64,000 nucleotides of DNA from Candidatus Gastranaerophilales bacterium (GTDB lineage Bacteria; Cyanobacteriota; Vampirovibrionia; Gastranaerophilales; Gastranaerophilaceae), in contig CALUWC010000003.1 in NCBI GenBank assembly GCA_944324395.1, positions 124,001-188,000 of the forward strand. Direction: 5' to 3'. Numbering within the stretch: the stretch's first letter is position 1; each line of letters begins with the position of its first letter. The position numbers were made by a program, and so were the translations under genes. The notes beneath the pieces are model-generated. The model was given only the letters and a program-made list of their open reading frames with translations. It was not told the origin of the DNA and made no database searches. Positions 44,635 through 54,624 of this stretch are shown one piece after another.

Positions 44635-45759
44635 CTATTCTAAATTAACATTTTTAGTTAAAAATCCTGATGCATCGACATTTTTGCCTTGGGCTTCAGC
44701 GTTTTCTAAAAGATATGGCATAGCATCCATATTTCTTCTGATAACGTTTGTATCGCCAAGTCTAATGTCATCAATATTGATAGCAGGATTTGTCTTTTTG
44801 CTAATTTTATCTGTCATTTTTAAAAGTTCATCAAGAATTTTTAAATTTTCAGGTTTGCTGTCTTTAGAACATAAATGTGTGATTAGGTTTAAAAATATAT
44901 TTTCTTTACAATTTCGACCTAAATCCATTGACGGCATGCCTTTTAATGTGTCTTTAGCAAATGTTGGGATTAATTTTTCAGTTAACTTTGCTTGTTCCGG
45001 AGCATTTGGTGCAGTTTCTAAAAATCTGCTTAAGAAAAATTTTGAATTAGCATCATCTGTATGTGTAACAACAGCTTCTGCTAAATCTACTGCTCTTGGA
45101 TTTTCTTTACTGATTTTTGGTAATAAATTTAATAAATATCCCATAAGTGTAGTTTGTTTATTGCTTCTGTTTGAAACTCCGATAGTATTGAAATTTACAC
45201 TTGGAAATATTTCGTTATTTATAAAAGCGTGTGTGTTTGATAAATCAATAACATCTTGTGCTAAACTCAAATGTCTTTGTGGCATAGAACCTGCATTAGC
45301 AAGAAATTCTTGAATTTCATTTGATTTTAATTCTGCAATTTTCGCATCAACGCCAAGACGTTTAAAGTGATTTAGTTTATCAGCCATTTTTTGTTCTTCT
45401 GGAGTGAATCTTCTTCCAAGATTTCTGAATTTTTCAGCAGATGATTGGAATATACGCATTACTGTGTCAAAAATAGTACTGTTTTTTGATTCTTTTTCTA
45501 AATCAATACCTAAAGATTCTTTTGCGTATTTAATTAATTCTGCAGTGATGTTTTTATTTTTGGTTTCTTCTTTTTTAGCAAGTAATGTTATAGAATCAAA
45601 AATTTCTTGAGCAGAGTTTGTACGAGGTTCATGAAATGTTGCACCCATTTGCATAAATCCACTTTTGCCTATTATTCGGTTTGGAAGAGGTTCTTTTAAT
45701 GAAAGTTGTTGAGGGATAGCACTTGTAGCTTTTGAAGTTAGTTTTGAGATAAATGACAT
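44635..45759 (-). CDS. Lineage-specific helical protein of unknown function
   Basis: 374 residues from ATG 45759, with AAAGGA 8 bases upstream. The open frame extends to 45960, but that part overlaps tRNA-Gly on the other strand and is spurious. The N-terminus is FISKLTSKATSAIPQQL with GKSGFMQMGATFHEP, again a leader ending in a short aromatic motif. The rest appears to be an all-helical repeat-like fold with Asn/Leu-rich helices (EFLANAG, VIDLSNTHAFIN, FLSRFLETAPNAPEQAKL) similar in spacing to ARM/HEAT repeats. No family is recognised. Confidence 0.6.
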   Translation of the reverse strand: MSFISKLTSKATSAIPQQLSLKEPLPNRIIGKSGFMQMGATFHEPRTNSAQEIFDSITLLAKKEETKNKNITAELIKYAKESLGIDLEKESKNSTIFDTVMRIFQSSAEKFRNLGRRFTPEEQKMADKLNHFKRLGVDAKIAELKSNEIQEFLANAGSMPQRHLSLAQDVIDLSNTHAFINNEIFPSVNFNTIGVSNRSNKQTTLMGYLLNLLPKISKENPRAVDLAEAVVTHTDDANSKFFLSRFLETAPNAPEQAKLTEKLIPTFAKDTLKGMPSMDLGRNCKENIFLNLITHLCSKDSKPENLKILDELLKMTDKISKKTNPAINIDDIRLGDTNVIRRNMDAMPYLLENAEAQGKNVDASGFLTKNVNLE

Positions 45760-45923
45760 ATATTTTTCCTTTCGAAATTTTGTAAAACTGTTGATATAAA
45801 GTAAAAACATACGTTTATTTGCTGAAAATTTAAAAACTGTACAAAAAACTTTACAAAAATTTTGGAAACAAAGTGCTTGAAAAATATTTTTTAGCATGTA
45901 GAATAAATGAGTAACCCAAATAT

Positions 45924-45995
45924 GCGGGGGTAATTCAGTGGTAGAATGCCTCCTTGCCAAGGAGGATGTCGCGAGTTCGAGCCTCGTCTCCCGCT
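45924..45995 (+). tRNA. tRNA-Gly (anticodon GCC)
   Basis: A 72-nt cloverleaf. The acceptor GCGGGGG pairs with CTCCCGC (one G-U), and the discriminator is U. The anticodon stem CCTCC/GGAGG encloses the loop TTGCCAA (anticodon GCC). The T-arm is GCGAG-TTCGAGC-CTCGT-like with the usual GTTCGA core. CCA is not encoded. A terminator follows. Confidence 0.95.
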
Positions 45996-45998
45996 AAT

Positions 45999-46029
45999 AA
46001 AAAGCACTCATCAAAGATGGGTGCTTTTT
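45999..46029 (+). terminator. Intrinsic terminator after tRNA-Gly
   Basis: AAAAAGCACTCAT pairs with ATGGGTGCTTTTT (one or two G-U pairs) around CAAAG, followed by ATTTG. The T-run is part of the right arm. The next 210 bases up to 46243 hold nothing recognisable. Confidence 0.75.
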
Positions 46030-46242
46030 ATTTGATAACATTAAGGTCACAAGTAGTGTATAAGGGTTAACTTTGCTGTATTTTAATACTCTGTTTATAA
46101 TGTAATGCCGCCTTGCATTGTTAATGCAAATGTTTTAGCTATAAGTATTAAACTATATAATATAAAAATTTAAATTACCTGTTTTTTTATTTATTATTTT
46201 TGTATGATGGTTTTAAGTATTAGAATAGAGAGATGTATAATA

Positions 46243-46818
46243 ATGAAAAGTTTTATTGTTTTTTTAGTTTCTTTGATAATTTTGTTGATTGCTGTTCAAA
46301 ATATGCAAATGTTTCAACAGACCAGAGATGGCAAGCGTTTTGAAAATTATTCTGATGTACCTGCCGCTACTCTGCCGCCTATTTTGGTTAAATATTTGGC
46401 AAATGAGGGAGCCAGATATGCGGTTTATAAGATTCCTAATTACGTAAAAGACTTGCTCTTATATAATGATGAATATATAACTGTTTATAAAAGCAAACCG
46501 AAATTTTCAATAATACTTATTTCTCCTGAATTATTTATAGAAAAACAGCCTTCTTATAAAAGTTTCTATGATAAAGTTTATGAATTGGCAAAAATGTATG
46601 AAAATGATTTTAATTTACTTGTTTTAAATCACAATAAGGATAAGAAATACATATTAAAATTTGATGAACAAGGATACAAGGGATTACAGGAGCATTGTGC
46701 TGATTTTTGTATAATTGATCCGTCCAGAGATACTATGTTTTCATTTAATAGAATTTCAATAACGGAAACAAATGCCCTTGAGGCAGTATTTCAGCAGTAC
46801 AGCGGACTGCTGCATTAA
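46243..46818 (+). CDS. Membrane-anchored thioredoxin-like protein (tentative)
   Basis: 191 residues from ATG 46243, behind AGAGAGATG; the earlier ATG 46204 adds 13 residues before the signal anchor. The anchor is SFIVFLVSLIILLIAVQNM. The extracytoplasmic part contains KFSIILISPELF, a helix and EHCADFCIIDPSRDTMFSFNR, loosely resembling a thioredoxin-like fold with a C-x-x-x-C pair in an unusual position. Fold assignment is weak; the protein is otherwise unknown. Confidence 0.55.
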   Translation: MKSFIVFLVSLIILLIAVQNMQMFQQTRDGKRFENYSDVPAATLPPILVKYLANEGARYAVYKIPNYVKDLLLYNDEYITVYKSKPKFSIILISPELFIEKQPSYKSFYDKVYELAKMYENDFNLLVLNHNKDKKYILKFDEQGYKGLQEHCADFCIIDPSRDTMFSFNRISITETNALEAVFQQYSGLLH

Positions 46819-46915
46819 GTGTTTAATATTGTAAAACTGTTGGCTTCTTTTTCTGTATTTTGAGTCATGTTTGTCATATACTCGTAATAACTTACAGGTT
46901 ATGGAGGAGGGTATT

Positions 46916-49900
46916 ATGAAACAATTTTTGAAGATTACAGGCTATGTACTGCTCTCAGTATTAGTTTGTTTATATCTTGTCTTTTTATTTGTTCTTCCAA
47001 GAAAAATTGATTTAAATGTTTATAAATCAGAATTACAGAAAATAGTTAAAGAAAATACCAATTTATATATAGATTTTGACAGAGTTGATGTTATTACAAG
47101 TCCTTTGTTAGAAGCCGGTATAAAAACTTCCAATATCGAAGTTAAGCTTCCGGACGGCTCATTATTATTCAGTGCAGATTCATTCAAAGGTAAAGTGTTT
47201 TTGCCGAGTTTGCTGTGGCTTACAGTTAGAGTTTCGCAGGCAGAAGTCGATTCTCCAAAATTAAATGTAGAGATTTTAAACGGCGAAAAATATAAAGTTG
47301 CAAAAGTTTATGAAGATTTGGTTAATAAAAAAAGAGAACAAAGAAGATTAAATCCTCCGTCTTTTACTGAAGAAAGCGGACAATTGCCTTTTGATCCTTC
47401 AATTATCAAATTGATTATTCCTAATCTTAAATTAGATAATTATGAAGCAGTTATTGATGATATAAAATCTTCTCATAAGCTTACATTGAAAGGTGAGCAG
47501 TTAAAATTGGGTTATTTTAACGGAAAAGTTGCAAAATTAAAAACAAATGCGGAGTTTTTAAGCGATAAAGATAAAAATATTACGGCTGATTTGGATATAA
47601 ATACTTTTATTCCAAAGTTTGCTCCTTCTGCTGAAGAAGATGATGATGACGGTGTATTTGAACTACCTTTTATAAATCCTGTCAGTGTATATCGTGATTA
47701 TAATTTGAAATCTAACATAAGTACAAAAATTAAAGTTCGTCAAAATGAAGAAAATAATAAGATCTGGGCAAAGGGATTTTTGAATATTGACGGTACGACT
47801 ATAACTCTTGCCGGATTGCCGCTGCCTGAATCTTCTTTTAATTTGATTGCAAACGGTAATGTTTTGAATTTCGATACGAATTTATATGTTACGGCTAAAG
47901 AATATTTGAATCTTTTCGGGACTTTGGACTATGGTAAAAAACCTTATGTAGATTTATCCGTAAAATCATCTCAAGTTCATTTTTCGAATCTTTTAAAGAT
48001 TACGAAGGCTTATCTTGATACTATTCATATTAAAAATGACATAGATAAAATGTCAGCAAGCGGATATTTATTATCTAATTTCCATTTAATGACTGATTTT
48101 TCAAATATTAAATCTGACGGAAAATTTGTCATTCGCGACGGTAATATTGCTGATAGACATATCGGACTTTTATTTAACGATATAAATGTTAATTTGTTAT
48201 TTGATGATAATATCTTCAGAGTTGAAGACAGCCACGTATTAATAAACGGCAGACCTGTTCATATTTCTGCAAAAATTGATTCTAATTCAATTGCAAATGT
48301 AAATATAATAGCTGATAAAATTCCTATTCCTGAACTTTATCTTGCTTTTGCACCAAGGGATATCAAAAGAAATTATTTGCTCAAATCAGGATTTTTAACT
48401 TTAAATGCTAAAGTTATAGGAGAAATAAAAAATATTACGGCTTTGTTAGAATTTGATCTGGATAAATTAAGATTAACAGACAATGCAGGAAAATTTATTG
48501 TTTTGAATGATTCTTTGCACTTTGGAGTAGTTAATTACGGCGGTGAAGTAAGCGGTAAATTGAAAAATAAAGGGTTTAAATTTATTATCCCTTCGACAAG
48601 TTCTGTAATTGCTGATGATTTAATTGTTGCGGATATAAATGATAAAAACACAAAAATCAATAAATCAGTTTTAAAATTTAATAAAAAATCACAAATAACT
48701 TTCAGCGGAAACATCTCAGATTATATTTCCGATTTAAAATCTGATATTACTGCGGATGGATATTTAACGGATTCTGATTTGAAAATCTTTATGGGTTCTG
48801 CGTTGGCTCCTTATTTTGAGTCGAAAGGTTCAATACCGGTAAAAGCCAATATGGATTTGAACGGTAAAAAAATAAAAGTTATAGCTCAGATGGAGGCAAA
48901 CCCTAATTCTTATATAACTCCGGTTAAGATTGATGAAATTGAAGGTCAAAAATTACTGGCACAACTGCTTGCAGAAAAAAACGGTGATACTTTAAAAGTA
49001 TATAAAACAGGATTATATGTACGCAAACCGTATGCTGTTTTTTCGGATAATTTGAAAAGAAATCTTTTGAATGCCCGTCAAATAGTTGGTATTCGTGCTA
49101 TGGTTTCTAATTTAAGTACGGTTCCATTTATAAATATATTTAAAGTTACAATTCCTGAAGATTTAAATGGGTCTATCTGTATTTATAAAAAATCCAGATT
49201 TGTGGCAGGCGGTAATTTATTTGCATACGGAAAGCCTGATTCATTACGAATAAACGGAAGTTTCAATGTGAAAAATCTTAAGATTCCTGAATTGCTGACG
49301 ACAGTCAGATATATATTGGTAAACTTAGGCAGTAATGATGTTAAAGTTAATATAAATGATGTTTTATCTAACGGTTCAGATTTTAATGTAAATATTCATT
49401 CAACTTGGCATAATTTATCACAAATGCAGCTGGGTGACGTGAGAGTTTATTCAAGATATATTGATGTTGATAAATTGTTAAAGGTTTCAGACAATTTGTT
49501 AAAAACTCTGCCGTCATCTTCAGGTTCCTCTGCTTCTGCTAAACAAGCTGAGATTCCTGTTGAGATTTTGAGAGGTGCTATCAATTTTAAAACAATTAAA
49601 TCAGGTAATATTATTGTAAAAAATACAACAAGCAGAATGTCTTTGTTCAATAATATTTTGTATTTAAATAATTTGAGAACATATCCGATGGGCGGCAGTG
49701 TCTTTGGTGATGTTTCTATGAATTTAATATCAACTGAATTGAATGCGAAATTAAGCGGTAAAAATTTTGATGTTGAAAAAGTTTTGTTAGATGTGATGAA
49801 TATGAAAGATACCCTTGCCGGAAATCTTCATTTTATTGCAGATATATCTCTCAGAGGAGTAAAAATTGAAGAACAAATGGAATCTTTAAAAGGATATGTT

Positions 49901-50674
49901 GATTTTGGAGTGAAAGACGGTCAGCTGGGTCCATTTGGTAAATTTGAAAACTTTTTGATGGCTGAAAATATAAGAGAAAATGCATTTTTCTCATCTTCTA
50001 TAGGTTCTATTATTACAAATATTGTGACAATAGATACTTCTCATTTTAATAATTTGTACGGACATTTGACATTTGACAAAGGTTTTGCGGATGTTGCTCC
50101 GATAAAATCTCAAGGCAATGTTATGTCAATGTATATTGCAGGTAAAGTAGGCTTGCTTGATAACAGTGCAGATTTAAAACTCAGAGGAAAATTGGTATCT
50201 GCTTTTTCAGATAGTCTTGGGCCTCTGGCAAATATAAATCCGGTTAATTTGATAAAAAATACTCCGGGATTGAATATTGTTGCAGCTAAAACATTTATGA
50301 TTTTCTGTGAGACTGTTTCTCAAGAAGAAATGGACGCATTGCCTGCTCTTGCGGAAGGTAAATCAGATAATTATGCAACAAAATTCCAAATTGTATTGAG
50401 GGGAGATACAAGGAAGCCTTTGAAAATGATAAAATCATTTAAGTGGCTGGCACTTGATTCTGATATAGAAGCTGCTCAATCTTTTGTGGATACAATGCCG
50501 ACACCTGAACCGGGCGAAGAGAATATGACCGTAGAAGAATTGATTCAACTGAGAGCCCAGCAGGCAGAAGAAAAAGGTCATGGCCGCAAATCTTCAACCG
50601 TTCAAAAAGAAGAAAATAAATCGGATTCTTCTATATTAAATAAATTGAAATTAAAATTTAAACGTAATAAATAG
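46916..50674 (+). CDS. AsmA-like large envelope protein, copy 1
   Basis: 1252 residues from ATG 46916, fixed by GGAGGAGGG. One N-terminal helix (VLLSVLVCLYLVFLFVLP) is followed by a very long beta-rich region. This contains the AsmA-type start (KIDLNVYKSELQKIVKEN, then DFDRVDVITSPLLEAGIKTSNIEV) and a C-terminal D-G-Q-L-G-P-F-G segment common to AsmA/YhdP-like proteins. Family members form groove-like bridges that carry phospholipids between inner and outer membrane; that role is inferred. A Glu/Lys-rich tail of ~70 residues follows. It is followed by a terminator and a shorter relative. Confidence 0.78.
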   Translation: MKQFLKITGYVLLSVLVCLYLVFLFVLPRKIDLNVYKSELQKIVKENTNLYIDFDRVDVITSPLLEAGIKTSNIEVKLPDGSLLFSADSFKGKVFLPSLLWLTVRVSQAEVDSPKLNVEILNGEKYKVAKVYEDLVNKKREQRRLNPPSFTEESGQLPFDPSIIKLIIPNLKLDNYEAVIDDIKSSHKLTLKGEQLKLGYFNGKVAKLKTNAEFLSDKDKNITADLDINTFIPKFAPSAEEDDDDGVFELPFINPVSVYRDYNLKSNISTKIKVRQNEENNKIWAKGFLNIDGTTITLAGLPLPESSFNLIANGNVLNFDTNLYVTAKEYLNLFGTLDYGKKPYVDLSVKSSQVHFSNLLKITKAYLDTIHIKNDIDKMSASGYLLSNFHLMTDFSNIKSDGKFVIRDGNIADRHIGLLFNDINVNLLFDDNIFRVEDSHVLINGRPVHISAKIDSNSIANVNIIADKIPIPELYLAFAPRDIKRNYLLKSGFLTLNAKVIGEIKNITALLEFDLDKLRLTDNAGKFIVLNDSLHFGVVNYGGEVSGKLKNKGFKFIIPSTSSVIADDLIVADINDKNTKINKSVLKFNKKSQITFSGNISDYISDLKSDITADGYLTDSDLKIFMGSALAPYFESKGSIPVKANMDLNGKKIKVIAQMEANPNSYITPVKIDEIEGQKLLAQLLAEKNGDTLKVYKTGLYVRKPYAVFSDNLKRNLLNARQIVGIRAMVSNLSTVPFINIFKVTIPEDLNGSICIYKKSRFVAGGNLFAYGKPDSLRINGSFNVKNLKIPELLTTVRYILVNLGSNDVKVNINDVLSNGSDFNVNIHSTWHNLSQMQLGDVRVYSRYIDVDKLLKVSDNLLKTLPSSSGSSASAKQAEIPVEILRGAINFKTIKSGNIIVKNTTSRMSLFNNILYLNNLRTYPMGGSVFGDVSMNLISTELNAKLSGKNFDVEKVLLDVMNMKDTLAGNLHFIADISLRGVKIEEQMESLKGYVDFGVKDGQLGPFGKFENFLMAENIRENAFFSSSIGSIITNIVTIDTSHFNNLYGHLTFDKGFADVAPIKSQGNVMSMYIAGKVGLLDNSADLKLRGKLVSAFSDSLGPLANINPVNLIKNTPGLNIVAAKTFMIFCETVSQEEMDALPALAEGKSDNYATKFQIVLRGDTRKPLKMIKSFKWLALDSDIEAAQSFVDTMPTPEPGEENMTVEELIQLRAQQAEEKGHGRKSSTVQKEENKSDSSILNKLKLKFKRNK

Positions 50675-50680
50675 TTATAG

Positions 50681-50710
50681 ACGGCTGCAGAGATTTATCT
50701 CTGCAGCCGT
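50681..50710 (+). terminator. Strong intrinsic terminator between the two AsmA-like genes
   Basis: A perfect 13-bp stem ACGGCTGCAGAGA/TCTCTGCAGCCGT with a TTTA loop, followed by TATTAT. It shows that the two AsmA-like genes are separate transcripts. Confidence 0.85.
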
Positions 50711-50759
50711 TATTATACTAATATTTAGTTTATATCATTTTCTATGATAAAATTTGATT

Positions 50760-53381
50760 ATGAAATATGTTTTTAAATATTTTACGGTATTTTGTTTATT
50801 TTTAGGAATATTATATGGCGGAATAATTTTAGTTTTACCTAAAATTTTGAATTCTGAAATGATGGTAAAAAGATATGAAAATATTTTGTCTTTAAAATTA
50901 AATTCAGATTGTGATATTAAAGGTTTCAAGTTCTCTATTTCTCCAAAACTTGCAGCCAGTATTCAAGTAAAAGAAATTTCTGCAGAAAATTCTAATGGTG
51001 TAAAATTTGTTGATATTAAGGACTTAAATATTATAATAAAGTTTTTTAAATTTATTCCGGATAATTTGTCGGCTGATAAAATTTATATAAACTATTATGT
51101 TTTAAAAGATTTGTTTAATACACCTTCTCCCCGTAAAATCTCCGGGAGTTATGAGAATTTTCCATCTGTGAACATAAACAGGATATATGTAAAACTTGAT
51201 AATGAAGGTTCTTTTGCAGACATAAAAGATATTAAGTCTTATAATATTGATAGAAATAAGGTTTATGATTTTTATACTGTCGTTAAATTTCCATACTTAA
51301 AAAAGCCTGTTGAAATTGGTAAAAAAGGTAATATTTCATATAAAGAAATTTTGAGTTTTAATAATCTTTTAGTAAATTATGACAATGCGGAATTTTATAT
51401 ATTAGGGAATTTAAGGGACTTGAGTTTAAAAGGAAATAATTTACCTGTTAGGGAATTAGAAGAAGCTTTTTTATATTTTTATAAATTTAAGCACCCAAAT
51501 AAAAAGAATTTTATAGAAAATTTTCAAAATTTTTCCGGAACATTGAATATTGATTTGAAATTATTAAATGGGGATTTGCAGGGAACGTGTACTGCTAATA
51601 ATTTAAGTGCGGATTTTTCAAAATTTAAAATTCCGGTAAAACTTTCTCAAACTGTTTTTTACTTTAAAAATAGGGGAATTAAGGCTGCGGCTTCCGGAAC
51701 TTTCGGTGGAGAACCGGTATATACGGATTTCTTTTTGTCAGGACTGGCATCAAAAAATTTAAAGGTTACTGGTAATGTAAAATCGAACTTTACAAACAGT
51801 TTTGCCAAACGTTATTTCAAGCTTGTTCATATCTCAGGAATTACAAATGCAGAAGTTCATTATCAGGTGCAAAATTCTCAGGTAGATATTGATTACAACT
51901 TAGAAATACCTAAGGGCAGCAATATTTTGTCAAAGTTTGGAAATATTGATAATATCAGTGTAGATAGATTGATTTCGGCTCATACTGTTAAAAATGGCGA
52001 CAGTATAAAAATCAGTGAATATAAATACGAATTTTTACAGTCTGATAAATCTAAGTGGCTTTTATTAAAAGGGAACGGTTTGTTTACAAAATTAAGCGGA
52101 TCTTATAAACCGGTTTACTTTACTTTAAAAACCAATGAAAAAGTAAATCTTTCCTTAATAAAATCTTTTATCCGCAACACTTTGCAGGGTGGTTATTTTA
52201 CTGCAGATTTGAAATGTGATTTTTTAAAGAAGAAAGTTACCGGTTTTTTGAATGTTTATAAGACTTCTTTTAAAAATGTTTTATGTTTGGACAATGTAAA
52301 TGTTCTGCTTTCTGAAAATCTTGTTGAGATTAATGCTGATGGAACTTTTTATGATTCGCCGATTTGCTTGGACTTTTCGGCTGATAATAACTTTGATGAT
52401 ATTATGATTCATAATATTGATATTATTCTTGAGCGTTTTTATATAAAAAGAGGAAATAGTGTTAGTACAAAGTCGTTTATTGTTCACAATGAAATAAATA
52501 AAAATCTGAACCTTGAACAAAATATGACGATTAAAAAAGGCAGAATTCATGTAAAAGAAATTGCAAGTTCAAAATTTAAACTTCACAATGTTGAGATGCT
52601 GGCAGATATGCACAACGGTCTGGTTCGTTTTACTATTCCGCAGACAGCTTATGCAAAAGGTATTTTAATGGCTTCCGGCAAATATAATCTTTTTAATCAC
52701 TCTTCCGATATTAATTTTGCAGCCTCAGATATTGATTCAAATGAGGTTGCATCAAGTTTGTTCAATTTACATGATCAAATTGAAGGCAGTGCATTTGCGA
52801 CTCTGCATCTTATTACGCTTAATAAGTTGAATGATATCAAAGCTTATGCCACGTTTGCAGTTAATGACGGTTCTTTGCCAAAATTGGGTTCTAAAGAATT
52901 TATAATAAGCGGATCTAAAACTCATAAAGTCTTATTTTTCCTCAAAAAGCCTTTTAAGTTCACATTATCGAAGATTTCAAATATTGATTTTTCAAATCCT
53001 GATATAGTTTCTTCAGACTTAAACGGTTCATTCTTTTTAGATAATAATGATATTAAAAATGTAAAAATATTTTCAAAAAATGAGTTTTTATCCTTATTTA
53101 TAGAAGGGAATTATAATATTGTGAATGAAAATGGCAGGCTTTATATTTGGGGGCGTCATAACAGAATAGAAGAAAAGAAAATAAAAATATTTAAAATTCC
53201 TTTGTCATTTATATATAAAGTTGTATTCAGAAAAGAAAAGTCAAAACACTTGTATCAAGATAAGATAAAACAAATTCCGTCAATTAATGCGAAGCCTGAG
53301 GAAGAAGCTTTATTTCGAGTGTTTGTAAACGGCAACATCAATACAAATGATGTAAAAGTAATTTTAAAAGACTTAAAGTAA
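50760..53381 (+). CDS. AsmA-like large envelope protein, copy 2
   Basis: 873 residues from ATG 50760 (TTG 50754 is also in frame). An N-terminal helix (YFTVFCLFLGILYGGIILVLP) is followed by the AsmA-like opening SLKLNSDCDIKGFKFSISPK. A long Lys/Asn/Phe-rich beta region and a late DGSLPKLGSKEF segment match the D-G-x-L-x-x-L-G motif of copy 1. It is probably also an inter-membrane lipid bridge. The Shine-Dalgarno is absent or poor. It ends 3 bases from a convergent TPR gene. Confidence 0.75.
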   Translation: MKYVFKYFTVFCLFLGILYGGIILVLPKILNSEMMVKRYENILSLKLNSDCDIKGFKFSISPKLAASIQVKEISAENSNGVKFVDIKDLNIIIKFFKFIPDNLSADKIYINYYVLKDLFNTPSPRKISGSYENFPSVNINRIYVKLDNEGSFADIKDIKSYNIDRNKVYDFYTVVKFPYLKKPVEIGKKGNISYKEILSFNNLLVNYDNAEFYILGNLRDLSLKGNNLPVRELEEAFLYFYKFKHPNKKNFIENFQNFSGTLNIDLKLLNGDLQGTCTANNLSADFSKFKIPVKLSQTVFYFKNRGIKAAASGTFGGEPVYTDFFLSGLASKNLKVTGNVKSNFTNSFAKRYFKLVHISGITNAEVHYQVQNSQVDIDYNLEIPKGSNILSKFGNIDNISVDRLISAHTVKNGDSIKISEYKYEFLQSDKSKWLLLKGNGLFTKLSGSYKPVYFTLKTNEKVNLSLIKSFIRNTLQGGYFTADLKCDFLKKKVTGFLNVYKTSFKNVLCLDNVNVLLSENLVEINADGTFYDSPICLDFSADNNFDDIMIHNIDIILERFYIKRGNSVSTKSFIVHNEINKNLNLEQNMTIKKGRIHVKEIASSKFKLHNVEMLADMHNGLVRFTIPQTAYAKGILMASGKYNLFNHSSDINFAASDIDSNEVASSLFNLHDQIEGSAFATLHLITLNKLNDIKAYATFAVNDGSLPKLGSKEFIISGSKTHKVLFFLKKPFKFTLSKISNIDFSNPDIVSSDLNGSFFLDNNDIKNVKIFSKNEFLSLFIEGNYNIVNENGRLYIWGRHNRIEEKKIKIFKIPLSFIYKVVFRKEKSKHLYQDKIKQIPSINAKPEEEALFRVFVNGNINTNDVKVILKDLK

Positions 53382-53384
53382 ATA

Positions 53385-54479
53385 TTACATTTCATCAAAC
53401 AAAAGTACAGGCTGTGGAATCGGATTTTGCGTATCTCCTTCTCCTGTCCAATTTCCGGAATTGACTAAATCTTGTTTGGCAAGTTCGTCCATGTTTAATT
53501 TTTTATAAACTTCGGCTCTTTCAAGATATAATCTGTCTTTTAGCAGAAATACTCTATCATTTTCCGCTTTATCAAGTAAATCAGTATAAATAATCAAAGC
53601 TTCTTCATATCGTTTTATGTTATATAAAAACTGTGCTTTATCCCACAAGAAAGAATCCCGTTCGTAACTGCTGTCGGCATTGGCAATTTCTCTGTCAAAA
53701 TCTTCAATTGCACTTTTGTATTCTCTGATATGGTATTTTATATAAATTTTGTTATCGAAATTCATAATATTGAACCCGTCAGCTCCGAGTTTGTATGCAG
53801 TGTCATAATCTTTTATTGCTCCTTCATAATCTTTGATTTGGAATTTCGCATATCCTCTTATAGAGTACCATTCTTGAGCAATTGGAAATATTTTTGAACC
53901 TATGGTTGTTAGTTGAATTGCTTGTTTATAATTTTTATTATCAAGCATTTTGCGGGAGATTTTGAATGGAGAAATAAAATTGCAGCATAAAATGATTACA
54001 AATATTACTACTAAAACTTTCAATAATTCACTTTTAAATAATTTATAGTATTTTTCATCAATATTTTCAGTATAAGGAAAACTTATTTTTTCATATTCCC
54101 CGAATATTTTGGCAAGTTTTTTTTCAAAGAATCTCGTGCAAATTATTGTAATTGTATGATAAAATCCAATAATTACCATAATAATAATTATAGCATTTAT
54201 ATACCAGTAATTATTCACGAATAACGTATATTTAGGGAATATTACAGCATATAAAAGAGCTAAAAACAAAATAAAAATAAGAACAGTTGAAATCCTCTTA
54301 TGAAACTTAATTTCCTGCCAGGCACGATTAATCTCCTCTTCGTCAAAATCTTTATTAAATTTATATCCAAGAGAGGTATTGTTGATAGATTTAATTATTG
54401 TTTGGTTATCTCCGTTTTTTGTATAAAAGTCCATCGGAGATTGTTTATAAAGCATTTTTAGTATATTGATTTTTAACAT
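53385..54479 (-). CDS. TPR protein with transmembrane segments
   Basis: A 364-residue protein. A charged N-terminal region leads into two adjacent transmembrane helices (residues ~80-125) and a third near 172-190. A C-terminal set of about four TPR units follows (EWYSIRGYAKFQIKDYEGAIKDYDTAY, cut into 34-residue repeats). The start at 54479 is preceded by AAGGGAA at a long distance; nearby in-frame ATGs at residues 9 and 16 are possible. Its function is unknown beyond protein interaction. Confidence 0.72.
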   Translation of the reverse strand: MLKINILKMLYKQSPMDFYTKNGDNQTIIKSINNTSLGYKFNKDFDEEEINRAWQEIKFHKRISTVLIFILFLALLYAVIFPKYTLFVNNYWYINAIIIIMVIIGFYHTITIICTRFFEKKLAKIFGEYEKISFPYTENIDEKYYKLFKSELLKVLVVIFVIILCCNFISPFKISRKMLDNKNYKQAIQLTTIGSKIFPIAQEWYSIRGYAKFQIKDYEGAIKDYDTAYKLGADGFNIMNFDNKIYIKYHIREYKSAIEDFDREIANADSSYERDSFLWDKAQFLYNIKRYEEALIIYTDLLDKAENDRVFLLKDRLYLERAEVYKKLNMDELAKQDLVNSGNWTGEGDTQNPIPQPVLLFDEM

Positions 54480-54624
54480 TCTTAATATAAATTCCCTTAT
54501 TGGATTATAATATCATAAAATGGGATGATGATATTATAATAATTTTCGTTTTTTTAAGATGCTTATCAGGAGTGAATTTTGCAGATATAAGTTTTATGAT
54601 AATTCTTAATATTCTGTAATAAAA

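Noticed and set aside
45760-45960. N-terminal extension of the minus-strand 44635 gene
   Set aside because: It runs through the antisense of tRNA-Gly; the ATG at 45759 has a clear ribosome site.
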